From: Paenibacillus periandrae
Lineage (GTDB): Bacteria > Bacillota > Bacilli > Paenibacillales > NBRC-103111
DNA length: 64,000 nucleotides
NCBI RefSeq assembly: GCF_022458865.1
Contig: NZ_JAJNMU010000004.1
Span: 248,001-312,000, forward strand
Reading direction: 5' to 3'
Positions 1-9,207 of this stretch are shown here, piece by piece; within the stretch, counting starts at the first letter, position 1, and every line of letters begins with the position of its first letter. The position numbers and the translations under genes are program-made. The notes beneath the pieces were generated by a model. The model was not told where the DNA came from. It worked only from the letters and a program-made list of their open reading frames with translations, and did not search any database.

Positions 1-32
1 ACGGCAATCGTTTTGCTGGTTCTTTTTACCAT
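1..32 (-). CDS. Start of a probable exported protein (partial)
   Basis: Only the first ten codons are inside the window. An ATG at 30-32 on the minus strand follows a strong AAGGAGGAG ribosome site (40-48), and the peptide begins MVKRTSKTIA, a short basic stretch typical of the start of a signal peptide. It lies just downstream of, and on the same strand as, a membrane AraC-type regulator. In Paenibacillus such regulators often sit beside genes for sugar-binding lipoproteins. That product is therefore the most likely one, but it is inferred from context only. Confidence 0.5.
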   Translation of the reverse strand, partial: MVKRTSKTIA

Positions 33-100
33 GTAGACTCCTCCTTGTTGTTATTGTTCGGAATAGCTTTACTGTAAGTCCATAAGCGTTATAGTTAAAG

Positions 101-126
101 TGGCAAAGAGGTACCTCCATGTGCCA
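101..126. promoter_or_regulatory. Candidate operator upstream of the exported-protein gene
   Basis: A perfect 10-bp palindrome, GAGGTACCTC (108-117), is flanked by TGGCA (101-105) and TGCCA (122-126). It lies about 70 bp upstream of the start codon at 32, between that gene and the AraC-type regulator. The flanks are not exactly centred on the core, so this is only a candidate protein-binding site, perhaps for the adjacent regulator. Confidence 0.25.
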
Positions 127-216
127 AATTTCCAGACCTGATTCAATGTGTCATTCGTCCACCCTGTTCAAATATCCGGATAACCACTACAGCTATGAAG
201 ACTTATTAACCGATAG

Positions 217-247
217 AAAAGAACCTGATTTCACAATCAGGAACTTT
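217..247 (-). terminator. Hairpin at the end of the AraC regulator gene
   Basis: CCTGATT (224-230) and AATCAGG (235-241) form a 7-bp stem with a 4-nt loop. On the minus strand it is followed by TTCTTTTCT. The stem overlaps the stop codon of the regulator gene (237-239). The stem is short and the T tract interrupted, so termination may be partial. Confidence 0.45.
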
Positions 248-2579
248 CTTGTTCAAGGGTGATTCGATAATCCATCGGGGTAATGCCTTCATACTTTTTA
301 AATAACCGCAAAAAGGTCGATCGGCTGTGAATCCCAACCTTGGACGAAATATCGCCAATTAACAGATCCGTCTCGGTTAAATATTGCTTGGCCTTGTTAA
401 TGCGGGTCAAGCTGATATAGTCTGTGAGGTTTTGCCCTGTAGTTTCCTTGAATATACGAGAAATGTATTTGGGCGACATTCCCATTTCATCGGCAATCAT
501 TTCGAGATAGAGGTTTTCCGAGTAATGCTCGTTGATATAGGCGACGATTAAGGGAACGACTTGATTCGTTTTACGTTCCGGCTTCGTTGCAGTCTGACCG
601 ATAATCCGCTTGTAAAATGTGAGCAGCAGCTTGACTCTTGCATCAAACTCATGCGGCAGCAGCCCTTTACGGGTCAAAGTCAGGTGCTCCTTCTCGGACA
701 GAAAAGTATGGAGATCGAGCTTCTTTCCAGCCAGGTATCGATTGCCGGTACTGAACAGCTCCATGAGCAGTGCGTCCAGGTATTGGTGAGAGGCACCGCG
801 CGCTTTGTTCATTTTGATCAATTCCTCCATACTCTTCTCAAGCAGCTCCATGTCTCCGAATTTCAGACTGCTGATGATTTTATTTTCTTCCAGAAAGGAG
901 TAGTAGTAGTTGTGCTCAATCTGCAAATCGGCGGCGTCCATGATCACCATATCGTCAAAATCAGCATTCGATTTATGACCAATCGCCGTAATGGCTTCAT
1001 TGTAGGATTTCACGATATCCTGAATGTCGGAGTAGTCCGTACCGACGCCGATCATCAGATCGCAGTATTTGACATCGTAGCCGAACGTTTGCTTAATATT
1101 TTCGAGTCCTTTCATCAGCTTGCTCTTATCGTTGCTCGGTTCCAGCTTTACGATACCAACATACGCATTGTGCTCATATTCGATCAAATAGCAGGTCACA
1201 TGCTGCTGCAGTACACCCCAAATTACCTTTTTTAGCTTCTCCAGTATGATGAATCGTTCTGTATCCTGAATCTCTTCATAGAAAGCATCCCGGAATTGGA
1301 ACAGCATACAGCAGCATACATAACGGCCATTCTCAAAGCCGACCTCATTCAGCATGCGATAGAAGGATTCCTGATGAACCAGTGGAACGCCGCGTATTAA
1401 CGAGGTAAACGCATTATCGAGGAACTCGCTTGAGAACAAGCTGAATTTTCGATTAGCCATATCGTTAGTCTCCAGCAATTTGCGGATTCCTCTGCCTATC
1501 GCCTCCAGCTCGTTGCCTGTCAGCTCATCATCCCAAAATTTTGTCGTTTCACTCTGAATCAGCACGTCACGCATATTGCGAATCGGATTATATAAGTTGA
1601 CACTAAAAATAAAGGATAAGATTACACCAAACACGATTAAAAGCAGGCAAATCCAAAAAACAATGCCAAGCACACTGGATGCCTGATGATTGTAGGCCGA
1701 TTCCGGTGTTATGGAATAATAGGACCACCCGATGGCTTCTGAGGATATATGGGCAACGAGTGAAGGCTGACCTTGCAGCTTCATCTTGAGAGTTGAAGGC
1801 TGATCATCCGTTAATCCTGCGGTAATTTCATTAATTTCCGTATCGGTGTATAGTCCCGTATTGACAATCAATCGACCCTGCTGATCCGTAATAACAAAAC
1901 CGGTATCGGGGAAAAGCGAATTGTCCTTCATCTGCTTCGCCATCGCCTGAACGGATAAATCCGACACCAGTACCGCCATATGTCCCTCAATATACTGGGC
2001 AGACAGAATCGGTACGACCTTCTTGCTTGTATCTGACCCTGAGGCACTGACATCGCTTGCTTCTAATACTTCGAAATTTTGATACGCCTGCAATTTATTT
2101 TGCCAAAACGATGCGTTATATTTCTCATAACGGCTCACACTATTGAAAAAAAAGTTGAAATCATCGGCCCCGTCGCTGCGATAAATCCGTTTATCATCCA
2201 TATATAGATACATATTGTCGACATAAGAGCTCACAATGCTCCTGCTGTAGGCAATCGCCCGAATAAGCTCAGGCAGGTTTCTTCCATTGGATGCTACAAA
2301 CTCCGAATACGGCTGCAGGTTTTGCTGAACGGCATTATTAAACAGTAAATTCATCTGTGTATACTGCGCCATTTCCAGATTAACATCTATTTTCCTGGAG
2401 CTTGCCGTCAAATTATTGACCAGCTTGGCAGATACATCCTGTCCCAGCCATTGAAGCAAATTGTAATAAGCAATAAAACCTACTACCAGAATAGGGAGCA
2501 GCAAGCATAAGAAGTACATCAGAATTTTGAAAAACAGCTTATTTTTTCGCATCACCTTAATCCAATTATTCATACTCAT
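237..2579 (-). CDS. Membrane-bound AraC-family regulator with Cache sensor domain
   Basis: This 780-residue protein has a transmembrane helix at about 14-37, an extracytoplasmic Cache-like sensor region to about 300, a second helix at about 304-328, a linker region, and two AraC-type helix-turn-helix motifs in the last 105 residues. It is a one-component regulator: an outside signal, usually a sugar or glycan fragment, is passed through the membrane to the DNA-binding end. The start follows GGAGGGCACC at good spacing. Paenibacillus genomes carry many such proteins, typically next to carbohydrate ABC transporters. The exported-protein gene starting at position 32 is the likely target. The family call is firm; the ligand is unknown. 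Confidence 0.9.
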   Translation of the reverse strand: MSMNNWIKVMRKNKLFFKILMYFLCLLLPILVVGFIAYYNLLQWLGQDVSAKLVNNLTASSRKIDVNLEMAQYTQMNLLFNNAVQQNLQPYSEFVASNGRNLPELIRAIAYSRSIVSSYVDNMYLYMDDKRIYRSDGADDFNFFFNSVSRYEKYNASFWQNKLQAYQNFEVLEASDVSASGSDTSKKVVPILSAQYIEGHMAVLVSDLSVQAMAKQMKDNSLFPDTGFVITDQQGRLIVNTGLYTDTEINEITAGLTDDQPSTLKMKLQGQPSLVAHISSEAIGWSYYSITPESAYNHQASSVLGIVFWICLLLIVFGVILSFIFSVNLYNPIRNMRDVLIQSETTKFWDDELTGNELEAIGRGIRKLLETNDMANRKFSLFSSEFLDNAFTSLIRGVPLVHQESFYRMLNEVGFENGRYVCCCMLFQFRDAFYEEIQDTERFIILEKLKKVIWGVLQQHVTCYLIEYEHNAYVGIVKLEPSNDKSKLMKGLENIKQTFGYDVKYCDLMIGVGTDYSDIQDIVKSYNEAITAIGHKSNADFDDMVIMDAADLQIEHNYYYSFLEENKIISSLKFGDMELLEKSMEELIKMNKARGASHQYLDALLMELFSTGNRYLAGKKLDLHTFLSEKEHLTLTRKGLLPHEFDARVKLLLTFYKRIIGQTATKPERKTNQVVPLIVAYINEHYSENLYLEMIADEMGMSPKYISRIFKETTGQNLTDYISLTRINKAKQYLTETDLLIGDISSKVGIHSRSTFLRLFKKYEGITPMDYRITLEQESS

Positions 2580-2765
2580 GGTGCCCTCCTTGCCAACCGT
2601 AAGTGGATATTTGAAACAACCGCTCTGATTGTATTGTAATCGATTTCATGCTGAAAATGATGAACCATTTCCATTAGGCTGTTTCATTTGTCCATAATTA
2701 TGTGAAAGAACATGCTTCATTTCTCCTACTGTGTTTCAAGTGTCTACTTTAGGGGAATCAACGAT

Positions 2766-3665
2766 CTACTTGTTATTCAAATGTGTCCGGTAAAAAGCGC
2801 GTCGAAATTCCGTAGGCGTCATCTGCTGATGCTTGCGGAACACTTTCATAAAATATTTTTCATCCTCAAATCCCAACCGATGGGCGATTTCTTTAATCGA
2901 AAGATCGGTGCGGCCCAGTTCTTCCTTTGCACGGTCGATTTTGACCCTTTGAATATATTCCTGCATGCTCATGCCCATTTCCTTTTTAAATAAACGTGTC
3001 AAGTAGTCGGGGTTGTAATTGAATTCACGTGCAGCATCATCAACCGATATAGGCTTGACAGCATGGATGCGAATCCACTCCAGCACACTCATCATCCTCT
3101 GGTGCCTCGAAGTCATTCCTCCTTGAGGACTTGCATAAGCTGCCATCGACTGCTGCGTCAGCTCAATTAATAAAGAAGTCAGCATGTAGTCCGCCCCCTG
3201 CCGGGTATAGTAGCGTGATTCCACAATGTGCAGCAGCTGACGAAACAAAATCCCCGCTTTGTCCACCTCGGGTGGTTTAAAAAACGCGGGCAGCAGAACA
3301 AATGGCATACCCTGGTCCAAATAAGGATTGTGCTTGTAACGCCCAAGCTCGGCTTCGGTCTGCTTCTCGTCCATGAACTCCATGCTGCTCTCAGGACATT
3401 CAAAATGCAGCCAGTAAAAAGAAACCTGTGGGTCCGAATACGCATAACCCCAATGGGTCTGCTCCGGCAAGAGCAGAAGTACACTGCCTGGAGTCACCTC
3501 AAACTGCTCATCCTCCTGCTGAATATAGGCAGTATCGCGCAGCCCGAGGATAATTTCAAAGCTGTTTATCGAACGTTTACCGTGAATCCACGGATAACCA
3601 GCAGTAAAGTGCCCTGCAGATACGAATTCAATCGGCTTTTCGATCATTGCTTTCCAATAATACAT
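2766..3665 (-). CDS. AraC-family regulator with N-terminal cupin-like domain
   Basis: The protein has 299 residues. The first 150 look like an AraC sugar-binding cupin, with a hydrophobic beta-rich run and a VTPGSVLLLLPEQTHWGY stretch that is typical of the fold. Two helix-turn-helix motifs follow at about 200-295, the second including IKEIAHRLGFEDEKYFMKVFRK. It is a cytoplasmic sugar-responsive activator of the common YesS/RhaS kind. It stands alone between the membrane regulator and a dehydrogenase gene, so its target cannot be read from context. AGGTGG about 12 nt before the ATG serves as the ribosome site. Confidence 0.88.
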   Translation of the reverse strand: MYYWKAMIEKPIEFVSAGHFTAGYPWIHGKRSINSFEIILGLRDTAYIQQEDEQFEVTPGSVLLLLPEQTHWGYAYSDPQVSFYWLHFECPESSMEFMDEKQTEAELGRYKHNPYLDQGMPFVLLPAFFKPPEVDKAGILFRQLLHIVESRYYTRQGADYMLTSLLIELTQQSMAAYASPQGGMTSRHQRMMSVLEWIRIHAVKPISVDDAAREFNYNPDYLTRLFKKEMGMSMQEYIQRVKIDRAKEELGRTDLSIKEIAHRLGFEDEKYFMKVFRKHQQMTPTEFRRAFYRTHLNNK

Positions 3666-3827
3666 AGTCGGTTTTTTCCACCTATTCTAATAAATTATCC
3701 TCAGACAGCAGGATGTTTCCATGATTATCCTTAGTATAAAGCTGTTGATCATGCACGACAACCCATCAAATCCGTATCCGTAAAATTACACCTGTTGGCT
3801 AAGGGTAAGTGGAGTGTTATCTCGAAT

Positions 3828-3864
3828 GAAACAAAAGATCAGCTTGGATAACCAGCTGATCTTT
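3828..3864 (-). terminator. Intrinsic terminator downstream of the dehydrogenase gene
   Basis: Perfect 11-bp arms (AAAGATCAGCT at 3834-3844 and its complement at 3854-3864) enclose a 9-nt loop. On the minus strand the hairpin is followed by TTTTGTTTC. It follows the dehydrogenase gene, separated from its stop by the long palindromic repeat at 3865-4037. Confidence 0.75.
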
Positions 3865-4037
3865 AGGAGTCCGGTGAATAAAGAGCGAAGCGGCCAAATG
3901 ATCCCGGAGAAGCGTCAGCGTTCGCCTTTGTTTCCGTATTTTTTCCGCTAAATATCTTATAAAATCAAAAAATACGGAAACAACAGCGATCGGAGGGATA
4001 TTTGGCCGCGCAGTGGGGCTTATTCGCCGCACTTTTA
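3865..4037. repeat. Long palindromic intergenic repeat, copy A
   Basis: This is an imperfect inverted repeat of about 173 bp. The outer ends are AGTCCGGTGAATAA and TTATTCGCCGCACT, with GGCCAAAT and ATTTGGCC inside them. Near the centre a perfect 16-bp pair brackets an AT-rich loop: TGTTTCCGTATTTTTT and its complement. A shorter relative lies at 56621-56754 and a half copy at 54801-54845. No transposase is present. It behaves like a MITE- or REP-type element. With the terminator at 3828-3864 it fills most of the 428-bp gap between the dehydrogenase gene and the AraC gene; I see nothing else there. Confidence 0.7.
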
Positions 4038-4093
4038 GGAAGATGTGATTCGAAGAAATAAGGAGGAGTCCAACATGTGTCGTGGGCATGATG

Positions 4094-4987
4094 CTAGCTG
4101 CGATGGCTGGTTCCTTTGCCCCAGTCTTCGTAGCATTTAACAATCGCACTCATATCTTCATCGCCATACCCATCGTTGCAAGCGACCTGAAACAGCTCCT
4201 TGACGGCTGATAAAGCAGGCACCGGAAGCTCAAACGATTCCGCCAATCCACGGGCCAGCTTCAAATCCTTCAGCATTAGCCGAGTCATGAATTGCGGCGA
4301 AAAGTCACCGCTCAGCATTTTGGGTCCTTTCATCTCGGCCATGCCGCTGCGCGCTCCGCCACCCGCTACAACCTCAAGAAATAAAGCAGGATCAATGCCA
4401 GCTTGGCGAACGAGCGAGATACTTTCGGAAAGTCCAGCTAGCGTAATAGCCACCAGAGCGTTATTGGCAAGCTTCGCTTGTGAGCCTGTACCCTGTGCTC
4501 CCATATGTACCGCTTTTTTCCCCATCGCATTAAATAAAGGCAGGCAGCTCTCAAATAATTCTCGATCCCCACCAACGATAAAAGTCAGCTGTGCTTCTTT
4601 TGCTTGAGGCTCGCTGCCTGTAACCGGTGCATCCAGCATCTGTACGCCAACAGCTGATAAGTGAGCAGCCAGTTCCAAGCTTGTATCCGGCGAGATTGTA
4701 CTGCAATCGATAAGTGTCCTGGCACCTGATTGCTGCTGTAGCGCAGGAACAATTCCACCTTCACCCAAATAAACTTCCTTTACTGCACGGTCATCAGAGA
4801 TCATCGTAATCACGATGTCTGCTCCCTGGGCAGCTTCGCCGGGGGAATCTACTACACGGACGGACGGGCCAAGACCCTCAGTCTTGCGCCGATCTCTATT
4901 GTAAACGCTTAATTTATATCCGGCCCTTAACAAGTTGACTGCCATGTGACGCCCCATTGTTCCCAAACCAACAAAAGCAATATTCAC
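4094..4987 (-). CDS. Beta-hydroxyacid dehydrogenase (3-hydroxyisobutyrate dehydrogenase / tartronate semialdehyde reductase family)
   Basis: The 297-residue protein starts at a GTG preceded by AGGAGG. It has the N-terminal Rossmann signature GLGTMG (residues 7-12), the family substrate motif DAPVTGSEPQAKEAQLTFIVGG near 120-140, and the catalytic-lysine motif KLANNAL near 170-180, so it should be active. Members reduce or oxidise short beta-hydroxyacids with NAD(P). Neighbours do not settle the substrate: the closest genes are an AraC regulator and a spore enzyme. The family is clear, while the choice between GarR-, MmsB- and succinic-semialdehyde-reductase-like roles is open. Confidence 0.88.
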   Translation of the reverse strand: MNIAFVGLGTMGRHMAVNLLRAGYKLSVYNRDRRKTEGLGPSVRVVDSPGEAAQGADIVITMISDDRAVKEVYLGEGGIVPALQQQSGARTLIDCSTISPDTSLELAAHLSAVGVQMLDAPVTGSEPQAKEAQLTFIVGGDRELFESCLPLFNAMGKKAVHMGAQGTGSQAKLANNALVAITLAGLSESISLVRQAGIDPALFLEVVAGGGARSGMAEMKGPKMLSGDFSPQFMTRLMLKDLKLARGLAESFELPVPALSAVKELFQVACNDGYGDEDMSAIVKCYEDWGKGTSHRS

Positions 4988-5044
4988 TGGATGACCTCCT
5001 GAAATGGAATGATGATACCTCTCCTATTATAACCTAAGTAAATG

Positions 5045-5068
5045 AAAAAAGCCTGCCATCAAGCAGGC
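5045..5068 (-). terminator. Terminator of the yaaH-like gene
   Basis: GCCTGC (5051-5056) pairs with GCAGGC (5063-5068) around a 6-nt loop. On the minus strand the hairpin is followed directly by six T residues. It lies 60 bp after the yaaH-like stop codon. Confidence 0.8.
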
Positions 5069-5127
5069 CTCATGCTAGCTATTATACGGAAATTCATCTA
5101 ATTAAAGCAGACGACGTATCGGATTTT

Positions 5128-6411
5128 TCATTTTTTGATCACATTGAAGTTATCCTCGATGAGCAGCCAGTTCTGAGGAAAGCTTAATCCGAGCTTCCAA
5201 TAGCTGATCCCCCGAAGGTTTAATTCCTTTAATAAATCAAATTTGGCTTGAATCGATCTTGCGTCCTCAAACCATACGATGTGGGTTTTACCATTATCGT
5301 CCCAATAGGTGAAATGTGGAGCCTGCGCCACGTAATCGTATTGAATCGCTGCCTGCCGCTCACGGGCCAAATTAATAGCCTCCTGAGGACTTAAAGCTCT
5401 GGCATACGCTCCTCCGGCCACAAAGGGCAAGGTCCAGTCGTATCCGTAGAGGTTTTGTCCCATCATGATCTTGGAGGCGGGAATTTCCGTCAACGCATAT
5501 TCCAATACTTGTCGAACCGGACCTATCGGGGATACGGCCATAGCAGGCCCACCGCTATACCCCCATTCATAGGTCATGATGATAACAAAGTCGGCAATCT
5601 CACCATGGGTACGATAATCATGCGCCGTGTACCACGGACCCGCTTGGGCTGCGCTGGTCTTAGGCACGAGTGCCGTCGACATCAAAAACCCCTCATTATG
5701 GATGATATCCGCTGCTTTACGTAAGAAACGATTGTAGGCTTCTCTATCCTGTGGACGCAAATGCTCAATATCAAAGTGAATATCCTTGAAACCAAGCCGC
5801 TTGGCTGTTTGAATAATCGTATCCAATAAGGTATCCTGCAGCTGCTCGTTATTCAATAGGGCTGCGCCAAGCTCTGCGCTAAATTGCTGCTCCAGATTGG
5901 TTATGACCATCATCAGCGTCACATTGTTATTACTGGCTATGGTCTGGAGGCCACTCAGAGGAGGAGCCTTCAATGTGCCGTCGCGTTGGATGCGGAAGCT
6001 AAAAGGAGCCAGATAAGTAAGATGGGGGGCCGCTTGCCGGGCTGCCTGGAGCAGTGGAGGTGCGACCGTATCACCACGAGGCTCGATATAAGCATTAACC
6101 TCGACATTCCTGCGCGGCCTCGGTGGAATATATAATCTGAGTCCGACGCTAAGCGGATGGTTCATAGCTAATCCGTTTGCGGATGCCAGCTGCTGCGGTG
6201 ATATCCTGAATTTATGGGCAATGGTATACAGGCTATCCCCGCTCGTTACCCAATAGTATTGACCCGTGATCGGGATTACTAATGCCTGTCCCACGACCAA
6301 CGATTTATCCAGCGATAGCTCATTTGCATCTGCAATGCTTTGAACACTTACACCATAAGCCTGTGAAAGCTGATAGAGCGTCTGGCCTGGCTGCACAACC
6401 TGAATTTGCAT
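5128..6411 (-). CDS. yaaH: Spore cortex peptidoglycan glucosaminidase, LysM-LysM-GH18 (YaaH/SleL type)
   Basis: Starting at the ATG at 6411, which follows AAGGGGGG, the protein has 427 residues, the length I recall for B. subtilis YaaH. Two LysM peptidoglycan-binding modules (about 3-46 and 52-95) precede a GH18 barrel with the catalytic motif DIHFDIE, the acid/base glutamate falling at about residue 216. This family of N-acetylglucosaminidases cuts muramic-lactam cortex fragments during germination. There is no signal peptide, as expected for a protein placed on the forespore by its LysM modules. A terminator follows directly, so it is transcribed alone or as the last gene. Confidence 0.9.
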   Translation of the reverse strand: MQIQVVQPGQTLYQLSQAYGVSVQSIADANELSLDKSLVVGQALVIPITGQYYWVTSGDSLYTIAHKFRISPQQLASANGLAMNHPLSVGLRLYIPPRPRRNVEVNAYIEPRGDTVAPPLLQAARQAAPHLTYLAPFSFRIQRDGTLKAPPLSGLQTIASNNNVTLMMVITNLEQQFSAELGAALLNNEQLQDTLLDTIIQTAKRLGFKDIHFDIEHLRPQDREAYNRFLRKAADIIHNEGFLMSTALVPKTSAAQAGPWYTAHDYRTHGEIADFVIIMTYEWGYSGGPAMAVSPIGPVRQVLEYALTEIPASKIMMGQNLYGYDWTLPFVAGGAYARALSPQEAINLARERQAAIQYDYVAQAPHFTYWDDNGKTHIVWFEDARSIQAKFDLLKELNLRGISYWKLGLSFPQNWLLIEDNFNVIKK

Positions 6412-6488
6412 GACGTCCCCCCTTAAACATTCCTTATTAAACATATATTCAATTACATCGAATAATTGTTCGTTTAGCTAAAAAATGT

Positions 6489-7307
6489 TTAGCGCCAGTG
6501 ACCAAGCCACTCCTGAGATGATCGGATATCGTTCATATTGCTCATTTCCAGCACCCAGGCACCTGAATAACCGAATTCGTTGGCTATGGCAAGCACCGAT
6601 TTCAGAGGAACCGTTCCAACTCCCAGTCGCAGATGATCGTCGTGCTGCCCCTGATTATCACTAAGATGAATGCTCGTTATAAACGGCAGCAGGCTTTGGA
6701 ATGATTGTTCACATTGCTCTTCACCCGTCAAATGCATATGTCCCACATCATAGACAATTTTTACACGACGGGATTGTACGAGATGGATCACCTTTTTCAA
6801 AAACACGCTATCTGTTCCTAGCAATCCGGGATAAGGAGGCACATTTTCCAAAGCAAGAATGACTTGTGACCCTTCGGTTTCGTTCACAATCTCCTGCAAA
6901 AAGGCAGCTATTCTCAGCGCTGCTTCATGACTCGCGCCATCCCGATCCATGTTGTCGCTGCTCAGCTCGCCGGGGTGAAGCACTACATAAGCACATTCCA
7001 GCAGCTCCGCAATCTGCAAAGTCCGAAGCAGCAGCTCCATATTGGACTGAATCAACTCCTCCTCCTCCGCTGCCAGATTCAGATTCGCTATGGGAGCGTG
7101 AATCGTCCAGATGATTGATTTCTCATCTCCAAGCTGTTTCAGCATATTCAGTCGTTCCTGCTGCCAATTCAACAATTCACCATGACGCCCTTCGCACATA
7201 ATTTCTATCGCTGTAAAGCCCTCATTTATTAAATGATTAACCGCCTCATCCAAGGGCATTTCCGCCAAAGCATACGTCGAGATCAAACATTCATTGCCTT
7301 TCAGCAT
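6489..7307 (-). CDS. Sugar phosphate isomerase/epimerase (xylose-isomerase-like TIM barrel)
   Basis: A 272-residue AP-endonuclease-2/xylose-isomerase-like TIM barrel. Metal-ligand motifs are visible: VVLHPGE, LALENVP, IVYDVGHMHLTGE and SIHLSDNQGQHDDHLRLGVG. Such proteins isomerise or epimerise small sugars or sugar phosphates with a divalent metal. Three ATGs compete; AGGAAAGG sits 9 nt before the one at 7307 but abuts the one at 7316, so 7307 is preferred. It is the last gene after the UgpB-, UgpA- and UgpE-like genes and is probably co-transcribed. Its substrate may therefore be a product of the imported compound, but no specific reaction can be assigned. Confidence 0.8.
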   Translation of the reverse strand: MLKGNECLISTYALAEMPLDEAVNHLINEGFTAIEIMCEGRHGELLNWQQERLNMLKQLGDEKSIIWTIHAPIANLNLAAEEEELIQSNMELLLRTLQIAELLECAYVVLHPGELSSDNMDRDGASHEAALRIAAFLQEIVNETEGSQVILALENVPPYPGLLGTDSVFLKKVIHLVQSRRVKIVYDVGHMHLTGEEQCEQSFQSLLPFITSIHLSDNQGQHDDHLRLGVGTVPLKSVLAIANEFGYSGAWVLEMSNMNDIRSSQEWLGHWR

Positions 7308-7329
7308 GTTCATCATCCTTTCCTGGTTA

Positions 7330-8142
7330 TTACTTCATTCCTGAATGAATGAAGCTGTTCATAAACTGACGTTGAAACAACAGGAATCCGATCATCAATG
7401 GTGCGATGACGAGCAGCGTAGCAGCGCTGACTTCAGTCCATTGAGCACCTATTTCGAACGACTGTGCGAATATAGCCAGACCTACCGTCAAGGGACGGTT
7501 TTCTACGGAGTTGGTAACAATCAAAGGCCACAAAAAGTTATTCCAATGATAGCTGACCGATACGAGCCCAAAGGCCACATAAGTAGGACGGGAAAGCGGA
7601 AAATAGATTTTCCACAAAATCTGCCATTTCGAGTAGCCTTCCATTACTGCAGCCTCATCGAGCTCCGGCGGGATCGTCTTGAACATCTGCCGCAGCAGAA
7701 AGATGCCGAAAGCCGATGCAAAATACGGCAGCATCACACCCAGCTTGGTGTCTAGCAGTGACAATTCCTTGAGCACGCTGTAATTCGGGAAAATCAACAC
7801 ATCGGCAGGCACCATAATTTGGATAAGAAACAGCAGGAACACGATATTTTTCGCACGAAACTCCACTCTTGCAAAGGCGAAGGCGGCCATTGAAGCTGTA
7901 ATCATCTGTACGAGGAATACGCCCACCACGATCAGGATCGTATTCAAATAGTATTGTGCAAATGGCGCAGCCGACCAGACCCGGCCAAAATTATCAAGTG
8001 TGAACTCCAGTGAAAACGAAGGTGACAAAGCAATCTGCTTGGGGCGGAATGCAGTTACTGTCATCCAAAGCAGCGGCACCAGCCAGAAGGCGGCACCTAT
8101 ATATAAGAGCCATTGGCTTATGTTCAATTTTTTAAGCAGCAT
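7330..8142 (-). CDS. ABC transporter permease, UgpE/MalG-like
   Basis: A 270-residue inner-membrane permease of the carbohydrate-uptake-1 family with about six transmembrane segments. The EAA loop, which contacts the ATPase, reads EAAVMEGYSKWQILWKIYFPLSRP (around 170-195). It follows the UgpA-like permease in the usual order: binding protein, permease A, permease E. No ATPase gene is present, so a shared MsmX/UgpC-type ATPase elsewhere is expected, as in many Firmicutes. The glycerol-3-phosphate or glycerophosphodiester assignment rests on the binding protein, the PhoP-type promoter and the neighbouring glp-related genes. Confidence 0.85.
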   Translation of the reverse strand: MLLKKLNISQWLLYIGAAFWLVPLLWMTVTAFRPKQIALSPSFSLEFTLDNFGRVWSAAPFAQYYLNTILIVVGVFLVQMITASMAAFAFARVEFRAKNIVFLLFLIQIMVPADVLIFPNYSVLKELSLLDTKLGVMLPYFASAFGIFLLRQMFKTIPPELDEAAVMEGYSKWQILWKIYFPLSRPTYVAFGLVSVSYHWNNFLWPLIVTNSVENRPLTVGLAIFAQSFEIGAQWTEVSAATLLVIAPLMIGFLLFQRQFMNSFIHSGMK

Positions 8143-8194
8143 AGGGTTCGCCTTTCTCCCCCTTACGGGAGCTTACTTGGGCCTTGAGGAGGCA

Positions 8195-9088
8195 TTAATG
8201 ATAATGAATTTTTTTGTCCAATCCAAGGAAATTTAACGCTGCAAACAAGAGAAGAACCCCAATCATTACAACCGTCAAGGTTGAAGCCATTCCCTGATCC
8301 CAGAAGCTGAACGCAGATTCATAAATATAATAGAGCAGCAAATTACTGGCGTTGTTCGGTCCGCCCTTCGTCATAATCAGCAGGTGATCCACCAGCTTGA
8401 ACGAGTTGGTCAAGGCCACAATGGAAACGAATAATGTTGTCGGCATGAGCAGCGGAAAGGTAATTTTACGAAATACCGTCCAGCGTCCTACACCATCCAT
8501 CTGTGCAGCTTCGTACAGATCCGGGGAAATATTTTGCAAACCGGCTAAATAAAAAATCATAAAATATCCGGCTTCCTTCCAAATTACCATAACCACCATT
8601 GCCCACATCACATACTGCGGTGATCCCAGCCAGTTCACATCGGTTTGCAAAAAGCCTTTCATCACTCGGCTGAGCAGTCCGTACTGCGGGGTGTAAATAA
8701 ACAACCAAATATTAGCTACAGCAATCATCGGAATTAACGTCGGATAAAAAAAGGCTGTCCGTGCCAGGCTTGTGCCCCGCATAACTTTATTGGTAAATAC
8801 CGCCATAAGGATCGCTAACAGAATCGAGGTTGGTACCGTACCAATCGCAAACCACATATTGTTGGACATGACCTGCCAAAAAACCATATCGTCCAGCATA
8901 TGCCTATAATTATCCAAACCGTTGAAAATAGGTACCGGTGTCGCCAAATCGGCTTGGTAAAAGCTAAGTCGAATCGTCTTGGCAATCGGGTAGAACGTAA
9001 ATAGAAACAAAAAGACAAGCGATGGCGCTAGAAGCATCCAGGCAAACGCGTTGGTTTTCCAGCTAAAGACTGATTTTTTGCTGCCCAA
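8195..9088 (-). CDS. ABC transporter permease, UgpA/MalF-like, TTG start
   Basis: Taken from the TTG at 9088, the protein has 297 residues beginning with Gly-Ser-Lys-Lys after the initiator. This start is preferred because a perfect AGGAGG lies 7 nt upstream, whereas ATGs further out (for example 9106) have no ribosome site. The protein has six transmembrane segments and the EAA loop EAAQMDGVGRWTVFRKITFPLLMP near 205-230. It pairs with the UgpE-like permease to form the membrane channel. The gene lies between the binding-protein gene and the second permease, with short gaps, so the three form one operon. Confidence 0.87.
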   Translation of the reverse strand: MGSKKSVFSWKTNAFAWMLLAPSLVFLFLFTFYPIAKTIRLSFYQADLATPVPIFNGLDNYRHMLDDMVFWQVMSNNMWFAIGTVPTSILLAILMAVFTNKVMRGTSLARTAFFYPTLIPMIAVANIWLFIYTPQYGLLSRVMKGFLQTDVNWLGSPQYVMWAMVVMVIWKEAGYFMIFYLAGLQNISPDLYEAAQMDGVGRWTVFRKITFPLLMPTTLFVSIVALTNSFKLVDHLLIMTKGGPNNASNLLLYYIYESAFSFWDQGMASTLTVVMIGVLLLFAALNFLGLDKKIHYH

Positions 9089-9207
9089 TTGGGGGCCTCC
9101 TCGCATTAATATCTGAGTAAGTCCGTACATCATGAAGCTAAGTAAGGGGAAGCTGCCTGCTGTGCATCCTGCTCAGTGCCGCAGCAGTGCCTCCCCGCTT
9201 TCAACAA

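Noticed and set aside
561..1235. 224-codon plus-strand open frame
   Set aside because: It is antisense to the conserved cytoplasmic part of the AraC-type regulator, which has clear family motifs in its own frame.
3817..4149. 110-codon minus-strand open frame
   Set aside because: It runs through the palindromic repeat and the end of the dehydrogenase gene; it has no ribosome site and no recognisable motif.
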